Shown here: positions 12,456 to 21,559 of the stretch, piece after piece | Layout of the letters: each line of letters opens with the position of its first letter | Position numbering within the stretch: position 1 is the first letter of the stretch | From: Brachionus plicatilis | Taxonomy: Eukaryota > Rotifera > Eurotatoria > Ploima > Brachionidae | Assembly (NCBI GenBank): GCA_010279815.1 | Contig: QEOQ01000303.1 | Span: forward strand, 933,567 to 997,566 | DNA length: 64,000 nucleotides | Reading direction: 5' to 3' | The notes under the pieces: generated by a model | Told to the model about the DNA's origin: nothing | What the model saw: the letters and a program-made list of their open reading frames with translations, nothing else | Database searches by the model: none | Made by a program: the position numbers and the translations under genes

Positions 12456-13604
12456 ATGGGCGTGTCTTTATATTTAGTTTTTAACAAAAAATTTTTTCGT
12501 CCTACAAAGCTAAAACGCACCATGGCCCTTTCAATTATATTTTTAATATATTTATTTCTCGGTGCCTTTATATTTCAGCGATTAAATTTGCCAACCGAAC
12601 TAGAAGAAAGACAGAAAATTTTTGAATATAAAAAATGGTTTTTGGACAACCATAGATGTGTAGAAGAGTCAAGTCTGAACGAACTGATATCAGAAATAGA
12701 AGATGCAATGACAAATGGAATTGTTTTTGTTGAAAATTCCCAAGAGTTTACTTCGAATTGGTCTTATGGAGGTGAGACCATATTTTTTGTCTTCACTACT
12801 TTGGCAACCATCGGTTATGGACAAATATCACCATTGACTGAAATCGGAAAATTATTTTGCATATTTTACATAATAACTGGAGTTCCATTAACTATGCTCA
12901 TATTAACTCTAATCGTGGACAAATTAGAATACGAGTTGACCAAAAATGTATCTAAAAATCGATTTTTGAGATACTTGGACCATAAAAGGTACTCAATCGT
13001 TTCAAGGCAATACTCATCAATTGATAATTTAGATTCCAGTGAAAAAAAATTTTTTTCAAATGAGCATTACATCTACAGACAAACCTTTAAAGTTGTTCTA
13101 TTTTTATCAATTTTCGTTTTCTTGATTCCTTCGTATGTATTCAGAAATTACACAGAACCCAAGTGGACATTTTTAGATTCTCTTTATTATTGTTATATAT
13201 CAGCTGCAACAGTTGGCTTTGGAGATTTGGTTCCTGGTGAAACTCATGTTGGAAATGAGAGAGGTAATTATAGGCTTGTAATTACCTTTTATTTAATAAT
13301 AGCTGTCATTTCGAACATGCTTTTTTTAAACATGCTCTTGCGACTACCACTTTTTGCTAAATTTCACGGATCATGGCTAAAGCTGAAACAACGAAGGTTG
13401 TTTAAATTCGGATCAAAAAGTACTGAATACTCAGAAAATGACCAAGATAATTATGATCCAGAAAATTCATGCTCAATTTTTCCTATTGTATCAGAAAGTA
13501 TCAACAATATGTCAGATGAAATTACTGTAGAGAGTAAAAAAAGTATAAATAGAGCTACACAAAATCGTTCAGGTTTTTTTTTACCAAAAACAAAAATTGT
13601 TTAA
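12456..13604 (+). CDS. Two-pore-domain potassium channel (K2P)
   Basis: Background (leak) potassium channel subunit of the plasma membrane, active as a dimer. Intronless, 382 aa. Order: TM1 about 22-42 (ALSIIFLIYLFLGAFIF); extracellular cap with Cys68, the position where many K2P subunits form the inter-subunit disulphide; pore loop 1 with filter TIGYG (118-122); TM2 about 130-153; cytoplasmic linker; TM3 about 211-229; pore loop 2 with filter TVGFG (252-256); TM4 about 274-296; cytoplasmic tail of about 85 residues rich in Ser and Asp. GYG in P1 and GFG in P2 is the usual K2P pair. Subfamily (TWIK, TREK, TASK) cannot be assigned by eye. ATG 12456 leaves a 20-residue N-terminus before TM1, normal for the family. 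Confidence 0.93.
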   Translation: MGVSLYLVFNKKFFRPTKLKRTMALSIIFLIYLFLGAFIFQRLNLPTELEERQKIFEYKKWFLDNHRCVEESSLNELISEIEDAMTNGIVFVENSQEFTSNWSYGGETIFFVFTTLATIGYGQISPLTEIGKLFCIFYIITGVPLTMLILTLIVDKLEYELTKNVSKNRFLRYLDHKRYSIVSRQYSSIDNLDSSEKKFFSNEHYIYRQTFKVVLFLSIFVFLIPSYVFRNYTEPKWTFLDSLYYCYISAATVGFGDLVPGETHVGNERGNYRLVITFYLIIAVISNMLFLNMLLRLPLFAKFHGSWLKLKQRRLFKFGSKSTEYSENDQDNYDPENSCSIFPIVSESINNMSDEITVESKKSINRATQNRSGFFLPKTKIV

Positions 13605-14519
13605 TTTTCACTAAATTTATTTAAATTTAGCTTAATTTTTGCCTTGATCGAGATTGAGATGCAATCATTTAAATTTTTTGAATAAAATATTTTGAAAGAT
13701 TACTTTAATATAATACTACTGGTGATTTTTAAAAAAACAAAATCATTTAAAAAAATTAAATTCTGAAATAAATAAGATTTTACAAAATTTTACATTAAAG
13801 TAAAAATTTAATTAAAATTTCATGTAAAATTAATTTTTTTTTTAAATAAAAAATTAATTTTTTTTTTAAATAAAAAATTAATTTTATAATTCATTTTAAA
13901 ATGTCAGAAATTTTTCCAAAAAAAAATTCGAGTTTACTTCGAACTTTTTTGGAGCCACGTCTAAAATAAATACTTACAATTTTGAGCGTTACTTGAAATT
14001 TAGACCGAAGGGTTGATATAATAAAAAACTAATAACAACTTGGAAACTTGTAAATTTTTTAACTAAAAATTAATAAGAAAATAAGCTTGAATTCAATCAT
14101 TGTCTGAAAAGAAGCGGCAAATGATAAGCGATTCATCGTCATAAAATGTTAAGTTTAACTTTTAAAAAAATGTATTATTAAGACAAAAAAATCGTTAAAT
14201 TAAAAACTGTTTAAATTAAAAATTTCATTTTGAAACTTTTTTTATGTCACACACTGTAGGCTATGAGGATGATGATTTTTTAACCTTACCATATATGTAA
14301 AAAAAATTGCCTGATTTGGATACAATTTAAAACTAAAAATTTAAACAAAGAAAATTTTACATTAATATTTTATTTTATAATTGATAAAAAAGTATGCGTT
14401 TAGGGAAACAAAATTCTTTGGTTTTTAAGCAATGAAAAACAAAAAATTTCTTTTCAATTTTTTTAACTAAGTGGATATATCGGTACAATTATTAATTATT
14501 TGCTTCAGTGTAGGTCATA
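13605..14519. other. Intergenic with short tandem repeat
   Basis: AT-rich spacer between the K2P gene and the LINE remnant. Apart from the 24-bp tandem repeat at 13829-13885 listed separately, nothing is recognised. Confidence 0.5.
13829..13885. repeat. 24-bp tandem repeat, about 2.3 copies
   Basis: Exact 24-nt period (unit starts ATTAATTTTTTTTTTAAATA) repeated at 13829, 13853 and partly from 13877. The unit is nearly self-complementary (ATTAA-T10...AAATAAAA). Probably a minisatellite seed or slippage product; no function suggested. Confidence 0.8.
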
Positions 14520-14520
14520 A

Positions 14521-15977
14521 ATACTGATTGAAAATTTTGATATTCCAGACAACTGGAAATTAGCTTTAGTAAACCCTTTATATAAGAATAAAGATGATAG
14601 ATCAGATATAAATAATTATAGTACTGTATCTGTTTTATCGCCATTTTCGAAAATATTTAAAAAACGTTTGGCGAAGCAGATAAGCTTTTATTTTGAGTCA
14701 AAAAGTTTTTTTTTTAATGGTCAGCATGGTTTTAGATCTGGATTTTCCTGTCAAACGGCTGTTCTTGAATACCTTAGTGATTTAAATTTCGCAGGAAATA
14801 ATAAATTAATAACTCTTTCCTTATTTATTGACTTTAAAAAAGCCTTTAATGGGATAGATTCTAATCTTCTTCTTTTAAAACTGTTCCACTATGACTTTGA
14901 TAATGAGTCCTTGGGCCTACTTTCTAATTATTTTACAAATAGATCACAAATAGTTCGCTTTGGTTAAGAAAATTCAAAGCCTGTATCTCTTAAATTAGGA
15001 GTTTCACAAGGGTCAGTTTTAGACCCTCCATTTTTTCCTATTTTTGTGAATTACCTTCTTTTTCTTTTAAAGAAATTTAGTATTAAGATTTTTGCAGATG
15101 ACACAACCATTATTCATTCTGCAAAGAACTTAGAGACTGAATTAGTTAATTTTCAATTGTCTTTTAATATTGTAAATGCTTGGTGTTTTAAAAATAAGTT
15201 CGATATAAACTGGTCAAAAACGTTTTGTATGATTTTTACTAAAAGAAATATTATTGTTCCTGAAACAAAAGACTTAAGTGGAATAGAAATAAAAGTTGCC
15301 AAAGAAATCAGTCTTTTAGGTTTCATTATTTATCATAATTTAAATTTTTCTAAACAAGCTTGTATCATGTATCTTGCTGTAAATAAGAAATTGTTTAGTA
15401 TTAAAGACTCTTTTTTTTGTCAACTTCTGTCAAAGTTCAGTTTTTGAAACCGTTTATCCTACCTTATTTTGATTATTGTTCAACTCTTGTGTGTCATTTT
15501 TCTAAAGAGGCAATAATTAAACTGGCTTAAAATTATTATTTTTCTATTTTTCAACTGTTAAGTTCAAGTTTGAAACAAAAAACTTTAACAATGTTATTAA
15601 TTTTTTGGAAAAATATGGCTTATATGCTTTTCAGTATAGATTTTTAGACAGAATGTTATCATTCTCTTTTAAGACATTATCATAGCTCGCCTGAGAATTA
15701 AAAAGATAGACTTATCAAAAATGACTCAAGAAATTTAAGCCACAATTTAAGGAATAGTGCTTACCTGATTGAACCAATGGCAAAAACTAACAGTCGTGAA
15801 AAAAAATTTGGATTTTTTTACTCTAGATTGATAAATAGCTTTGTGATCAAAAGATCAATGCTGAAATATGCAACATTCAAGCTATTAATTTACAATAATA
15901 TCAATTTGATATTAATTGACTTTGTAAAAAAAATTTTTATAAATTTATCAATGTTTTTTTGTTTTCATAAAAAATAA
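14521..15977 (+). mobile_element. Decayed non-LTR retrotransposon (LINE) reverse transcriptase
   Basis: Remnant of a LINE ORF2. From about 14535 the conceptual product reads IPDNWKLALVNPLYKNKD, then HGFRSGFSCQTAVLEYL and FIDFKKAFNGID (RT motif A, normally ending in FD). An in-frame TAA at 14965-14967 is followed in the same frame by GVSQGSVLDPPFF (the GxxQGSxLxPxLF motif, with substitutions) and FADDTT (the catalytic YADD-type box). It stays in one frame to about 15447; traces of the usual C-terminal part (LPYFDYC) then appear in another frame, and a last segment at about 15720-15977 (LRNSAYLIEPMAKTNSR) in a third. The stop, frame changes and substitutions make it inactive. The 5' end and endonuclease domain were not found. 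Boundaries are approximate; the family (CR1/Jockey-like) is a guess. Confidence 0.85.
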
Positions 15978-15980
15978 TTA

Positions 15981-17850
15981 TTTCTTTTATTATTTTTTAT
16001 TTTTATAAAAATCCTAATTTTAAATATTAATAAAAAAATTTAATTGGTTTTAATTAATATGAATTCTGTTATAAGCATAGTGATCAAGGTAATAAGTCAA
16101 AATTGCATCAAAAAAATTCAGCATATTGATGCGGAAGGAGTTTTATTACTCAGAACCATTTCAAATTTAAATAAACTAATATAAAAAAGAAAAATAGAAC
16201 AATAACTAATTATTTGGAAAATGAAATCATCAGTTGAAAAGTCGTGTTCATTTGTTTTTCTCAAGCAAAAGAAAGAAAGTGATAATTTTAACCTAAAAAT
16301 TAATGGAAATAGAAAAAAGGCTCAAAAAAAATTAAGTCTGCTAGTATTAAATTTGATTCTAAATTAAATTTTAATAAAATGGTAGCCGAAATTAAATAAA
16401 CTTACAATACAAAGCTTAATCTAGTAAAGATTGCCGAATGCCGAGGAGAATATCTTTTTGTGTTGAGTGAGAGATATATTATAGGATATGATAATTTTTT
16501 TACTTTAATTAAATATAATAAAATTTTTCAAATCATTTGAAATATTTTTAATTTAATTACCGGTTCTAAAAAAGAAACTCTATCATATACCCGGCTTTAT
16601 TAGTTGAAACTTTTTTATAAACGCAGAGTTTAAGAAAATGGCGGATAAAAATCGCTAGCATTTAAATTAAAAATTTTACATGGCTAGGTCTATGTCGGTG
16701 CATGCACCATATACGGAAACTAGGAATTTGACCCACGTATCCCTAAACAAGAGTCAGTGTCTTTTATTTTTTTCAATTTCGAAACAAAAAATTGATTTAA
16801 TGGTTTTAAAAGAAATTAGTTGACTCACAACACTTTTAATTTCGACATACTCAATGAAAAGTGTACGTACTCTGTTATTTGGTTCTTTTTTAAGAAGTTA
16901 AATTGGGTCTGTGTTCCTAATATGTGACATGGTATTTTTAATGACTTTTCGATTATTCACATATTAAGTGACCAGTAAAAATAATTTTAATTGTAGCGAT
17001 GCCTCTTAACTTGAATAGTACAAATTGTTCACATTAATTTTGAATAAAATTACAATTAAATATTGAATGTTAGGAAAAAAATTATTTTGAAATTGAAACT
17101 GTAACTAAACAATTAGATTTGTTAAATTTTTATGCAAGTCATTTTTTTATTTTGTTGATTTAATATGCCAACTATAAAAATAACTGGTAAATATGTGATC
17201 AAAAATCAATTAAAAAGAAAAAATTTTTAATAATTAATTGATATCTAAAATACAAGAATTTTTCTTTAAAATCAGTTTTTATTTTACGTCAAACTTCTGG
17301 TTAATTAGTAAAATTTTTATTTTAAAATTTTTGTAAATTATTTATTAAAGAAAAAAAAGATCAAAATTTTATAAAATAAAAATTTAATTTAAAAACAAAA
17401 ATAGATTTTTTTCTTTTAAGTCTAATATGATTTTGAATCCTCGCCAAATTCTCTTTCAGATAAAAGAAAAATTTTCAATTTTGCATTCGAATCAAAAAAG
17501 TTATGGAGGTATTTTGCGATGAGCGATGAGCTATAATTTCCATATTTTATTATTTTTTTGTCAGAAAATTCTTAATTTCAGGGACAACCACAGAAATGTA
17601 TTTTTTCGCCAATAATACATTTACATGTGTAACATTCGTTTTTAAAGAAAACGTACAAAAAATTTTACCCCATTCGCTTACAGTGCAACATAAAGTTCAT
17701 TTAACTCAATTGAGACAAAAAAATTGTCACCATTAAAAAAAGTAAAAAAAAATTCTAGATCTAATGGAAAACCCGCACGTAAGTCGTCTACTAAAATTGA
17801 ATCAATCGCTCCAAATTTAAAAAAGCATCCAATTGAATTTTAACATATAG
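15981..17850. other. Intergenic, mostly featureless
   Basis: About 1.9 kb upstream of BiP. A slightly GC-richer patch at 16560-16760 contains a 12-bp perfect palindrome (GGTGCATGCACC, 16697-16708) of unknown meaning. No gene recognised. Confidence 0.5.
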
Positions 17851-17855
17851 TCAAG

Positions 17856-17862
17856 TGACGTC
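17856..17862 (+). promoter_or_regulatory. CRE/ATF6-like TGACGTC site upstream of BiP
   Basis: TGACGTC lies 217 bp upstream of the BiP ATG. It shares the TGACGT core of ATF/CREB and UPR elements. Function is inferred from position next to an ER chaperone gene. Confidence 0.4.
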
Positions 17863-17883
17863 TAGTGAGCTTACTCCAATCAA

Positions 17884-17902
17884 CCAATTAGACGATAACA
17901 CG
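17884..17902 (+). promoter_or_regulatory. ERSE-like element (CCAAT-N9-ACACG) upstream of BiP
   Basis: The mammalian ER stress response element is CCAAT-N9-CCACG. Here CCAAT (17884-17888) is followed by exactly nine bases and ACACG (17898-17902), one mismatch from consensus, 177 bp upstream of the BiP ATG. A second CCAAT sits just 5' at 17876-17880. Sequence and spacing are seen; a role in unfolded-protein induction is inference. If the strong donor GTAAGT at 17779 is used with the acceptor at 18071, this site would lie in a 5'UTR intron. Confidence 0.5.
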
Positions 17903-18078
17903 CCACAATCTAAGCCAACTAAGAACAACCAAATTTTGTACAAAACATCCTCTAAACAAAAATGCTATGTCACTGACATACTTCTTCCTTTCCACACGGA
18001 TCATAAATACCCACCAACTTTCTCTCATTTTGATCATTGTTAAACAAATTGGAAAATTTCTTCAATTTTAGACAAATA

Positions 18079-20049
18079 ATGAACAAACTAGGTGTATTTG
18101 TGCTGCTGGTGCTGAGCACTGGCGCCTATCTGAACGCCGAAAAGGACGAGAAAAAAGAGAGCTACGGCACGGTCATAGGCATCGACCTGGGCACCACATA
18201 CTCTTGCGTGGGCGTAGTGAAAAACGGTCGCGTGGAAATAATCGCCAACGACCAAGGCAACCGGATCACTCCGTCCTACGTGGCGTTTACTAGCGAGGGC
18301 GAGCGCCTGATCGGCGACGCCGCCAAAAACCAGCTCACGTCCAACCCGGAGAACACGATCTTCGACGCCAAGCGTCTGATCGGCCGCGAGTTCAAGGACT
18401 CGTCCGTCCAAGGCGACATGAAGTACTGGCCGTTCAAAGTGGTCGACAAAAACAACAAGCCCCACATCCAAGTGAAGTCGGCCGACGAGCAAAAGCTGTT
18501 CGCTGCCGAAGAAGTGTCGGCCATGGTGCTGGGCAAAATGAAGGAAATAGCCGAGGCCTACTTGGGCAAAAAGGTGACTCACGCGGTCGTCACAGTGCCC
18601 GCCTATTTCAACGACGCCCAGCGTCAAGCGACCAAGGACGCGGGCGTCATCGCCGGCATGACTGTCATGAGAATCATCAACGAGCCGACGGCGGCCGCCA
18701 TCGCCTACGGCCTCGACAAAAAAGAGGGAGAAAAGAACATCTTGGTGTTCGACCTTGGCGGCGGCACTTTTGACGTATCGCTCTTGACCATTGACAACGG
18801 CGTGTTCGAAGTGGTGGCCACCAATGGCGATACTCATTTGGGCGGCGAGGACTTCGACAACAGAGTCATGGAACACTTTATCAAACTGTTCAAGAAAAAG
18901 TCCGGCAAAGACATCCGAAAGGACAACAGAGCGGTGCAGAAGCTGCGTCGCGAGGTCGAAAAGGCCAAGCGAACTTTGTCCACTCAATTCGATACACGAA
19001 TTGAGATCGAGTCTTTTTTTGACGGCGAAGACTTTTCCGAAACGTTTACGCGCGCCCGCTTCGAAGAGCTAAACATGGACTTGTTCCGCAACACCATGAA
19101 GCCAGTGCAGAAGGTGCTCGAGGACGCCGGTCTCAAAAAAAGTGACATCGACGAAATTGTGCTAGTGGGCGGCTCGACCAGAATTCCAAAAATTCAGCAA
19201 TTGGTCAAAGAGTACTTTGACGGCAAAGAGCCCAGTCGAGGCATCAACCCGGACGAGGCTGTGGCCTACGGCGCCGCTGTCCAAGGCGGCGTGCTGTCCG
19301 GCGAGGACGTGGGCGGCGAAGTGGTCTTGCTGGACGTGAATCCGTTGACCATGGGCATTGAGACTGTGGGAGGAATGATGACCAAGCTGATATCCAGAAA
19401 CACTGTCATACCCACCAAGAAGTCGCAGGTGTTCTCCACTGCTGCCGACAACCAGCCAACTGTGACCATCCAGGTGTTCGAGGGAGAGCGTCCCATGACC
19501 AAAGACAATCACTTGCTCGGAAAGTTTGACCTCACCGGGATACCGCCGGCTCCCAGGGGAGTGCCTCAGATCGAGGTCACTTTCGAGATTGACGTCAACG
19601 GCATTTTGAAGGTCACTGCCGAGGACAAGGGCACTGGCAACAAGAACAACATTGTGATCAATAACAATCAGAATAGGCTGTCGCCCGAGGAAATAGAGAG
19701 GATGATCAAGGACGCGGAGAAGTTTGCCGATGAGGACAAAAAAGTGAAGGAGAAAGTGGAGGCCAAGAACGAGCTCGAGTCCTATGCGTACTCGTTGAAG
19801 AACCAGATTGGCGATAAGGAGAAGTTGGGCGGAAAATTGTCCGACGAGGAAAAGGAGACCATTCAGAATGCGGTCGATGAGAGAATCAAATGGCTCGAGG
19901 CGAACCCCAATGCCGAGGTCGAAGAAATGAAAGAGCAAAAGAAAGAGCTCGAGGAGATCGTCAATCCGATCATGACCAAGTTTTATCAGCAAGCTGGCGA
20001 TCAAAATGCCGGTCAAAGTGCCGAGCCAGAGGACAAAGATGAATTGTAA
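18079..20049 (+). CDS. HSPA5: ER chaperone BiP/GRP78 (HSP70 family)
   Basis: ER-lumenal HSP70 ATPase that folds secretory proteins and senses ER stress. Intronless, 656 aa (human 654). I take ATG 18079 as the start because it opens a typical signal peptide ([20 protein letters not shown]) followed by an acidic-basic stretch and the nucleotide-binding domain. An upstream extension of the frame to 18037 begins only at TTG. HSP70 signatures are present: [19 protein letters not shown] and [13 protein letters not shown]. The substrate-binding domain follows and the C-terminus is KDEL, the ER retrieval signal. Base composition is far more GC-rich than anything else in the window, strongest in the first half, with GC-ending codons. 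Long antisense frames over it are by-products of that composition. An acceptor-like TTTTAG at 18066-18071, eight bases before the ATG, suggests a 5'UTR intron or a trans-splice site. Confidence 0.97.
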   Translation: MNKLGVFVLLVLSTGAYLNAEKDEKKESYGTVIGIDLGTTYSCVGVVKNGRVEIIANDQGNRITPSYVAFTSEGERLIGDAAKNQLTSNPENTIFDAKRLIGREFKDSSVQGDMKYWPFKVVDKNNKPHIQVKSADEQKLFAAEEVSAMVLGKMKEIAEAYLGKKVTHAVVTVPAYFNDAQRQATKDAGVIAGMTVMRIINEPTAAAIAYGLDKKEGEKNILVFDLGGGTFDVSLLTIDNGVFEVVATNGDTHLGGEDFDNRVMEHFIKLFKKKSGKDIRKDNRAVQKLRREVEKAKRTLSTQFDTRIEIESFFDGEDFSETFTRARFEELNMDLFRNTMKPVQKVLEDAGLKKSDIDEIVLVGGSTRIPKIQQLVKEYFDGKEPSRGINPDEAVAYGAAVQGGVLSGEDVGGEVVLLDVNPLTMGIETVGGMMTKLISRNTVIPTKKSQVFSTAADNQPTVTIQVFEGERPMTKDNHLLGKFDLTGIPPAPRGVPQIEVTFEIDVNGILKVTAEDKGTGNKNNIVINNNQNRLSPEEIERMIKDAEKFADEDKKVKEKVEAKNELESYAYSLKNQIGDKEKLGGKLSDEEKETIQNAVDERIKWLEANPNAEVEEMKEQKKELEEIVNPIMTKFYQQAGDQNAGQSAEPEDKDEL

Positions 20050-20211
20050 ACGCAATCAAACTCAATTATTTTCTTTGTATCATGTTTTGTCTGTTGCAAA
20101 CTAATTAACATTTTAAGTTTTAGTTGATTACAAATATTTATTCAAAAAATTTTGTTCAAACGACTCGTTTATAATGTTTTGTTTTCATTCTTCTTCTTTT
20201 TTTTTTTTTTT
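20050..20211. other. BiP 3' flank running into the gap
   Basis: AT-rich 3' region of BiP ending in a T homopolymer (from about 20197) directly abutting the gap. The homopolymer is the likely reason the assembly broke. Confidence 0.5.
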
Positions 20212-21052
20212 NNNNNNNNNNNNNNNNNNNNNNNNNNNNNNNNNNNNNNNNNNNNNNNNNNNNNNNNNNNNNNNNNNNNNNNNNNNNNNNNNNNNNNNNN
20301 NNNNNNNNNNNNNNNNNNNNNNNNNNNNNNNNNNNNNNNNNNNNNNNNNNNNNNNNNNNNNNNNNNNNNNNNNNNNNNNNNNNNNNNNNNNNNNNNNNNN
20401 NNNNNNNNNNNNNNNNNNNNNNNNNNNNNNNNNNNNNNNNNNNNNNNNNNNNNNNNNNNNNNNNNNNNNNNNNNNNNNNNNNNNNNNNNNNNNNNNNNNN
20501 NNNNNNNNNNNNNNNNNNNNNNNNNNNNNNNNNNNNNNNNNNNNNNNNNNNNNNNNNNNNNNNNNNNNNNNNNNNNNNNNNNNNNNNNNNNNNNNNNNNN
20601 NNNNNNNNNNNNNNNNNNNNNNNNNNNNNNNNNNNNNNNNNNNNNNNNNNNNNNNNNNNNNNNNNNNNNNNNNNNNNNNNNNNNNNNNNNNNNNNNNNNN
20701 NNNNNNNNNNNNNNNNNNNNNNNNNNNNNNNNNNNNNNNNNNNNNNNNNNNNNNNNNNNNNNNNNNNNNNNNNNNNNNNNNNNNNNNNNNNNNNNNNNNN
20801 NNNNNNNNNNNNNNNNNNNNNNNNNNNNNNNNNNNNNNNNNNNNNNNNNNNNNNNNNNNNNNNNNNNNNNNNNNNNNNNNNNNNNNNNNNNNNNNNNNNN
20901 NNNNNNNNNNNNNNNNNNNNNNNNNNNNNNNNNNNNNNNNNNNNNNNNNNNNNNNNNNNNNNNNNNNNNNNNNNNNNNNNNNNNNNNNNNNNNNNNNNNN
21001 NNNNNNNNNNNNNNNNNNNNNNNNNNNNNNNNNNNNNNNNNNNNNNNNNNNN
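20212..21052. other. Assembly gap (841 N)
   Basis: A run of 841 N, flanked by poly-T on the left and poly-A on the right (from 21054). Any open frame reported across it is meaningless. Confidence 0.99.
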
Positions 21053-21559
21053 TAAAAAAAAAAAACAATGATAAAAAAAAGTTCAAAAGAGAGCGTTCAT
21101 TCTTCTAGCAATTTTTAATCTTTTTCAAAAACTAGTCAGAAAAATTTATTAATTTATTAACTGGTAAATATAAATTTCTTTAATTCTATACTGTTCATTC
21201 AATATGTGACTACTCCAAAAAAAATTCCAGTCACCAGATCGACATAAAATAATTAATCTCATAATAGGATACACTAAATTTTGGATACAAAAAAATTATT
21301 TCCAACAGTGATTAAGTAACATTTTCTAGATATCACTTGTTGTATTTTTTAATAATTAACTTTTATTACTTAATTTTATTTTATAAATGATTTAGAAAAT
21401 AACCAGCACAGTTCCATAAAACAAAGAGTTTAGCTTGCTTTCTCCAGAAATTATTTGTTAAATTTATTGTCTTTCAATTAAGTGTCATTAATAATTCAAT
21501 TAGGGAAGAAAATTTTCATACTTAAAAAACCTGTAAAATGCTAATTTAACAAAAAAAAA
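21053..21559. other. Intergenic, nothing recognised
   Basis: About 500 bp of AT-rich sequence between the gap and the WD40/EGF gene. It presumably holds that gene's promoter. Confidence 0.4.

Noticed and set aside
16697..16708. 12-bp palindrome and a B-box-like stretch near 16720-16740 as a tRNA gene
   Set aside because: No D arm, no anticodon arm and no acceptor pairing could be drawn on either strand.
17855..18043. 62-codon frame in the BiP promoter
   Set aside because: Starts at a non-ATG codon, has no family resemblance and overlaps likely regulatory sequence.
18088..20055. Long antisense open frames (about 300 codons each) opposite BiP
   Set aside because: They come from the GC-rich, codon-biased sense gene, in which antisense stops are rare. 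The proteins have no domain features.
20152..21108. Open frames spanning the N run
   Set aside because: They consist of unknown residues in the gap plus homopolymer ends; not genes.
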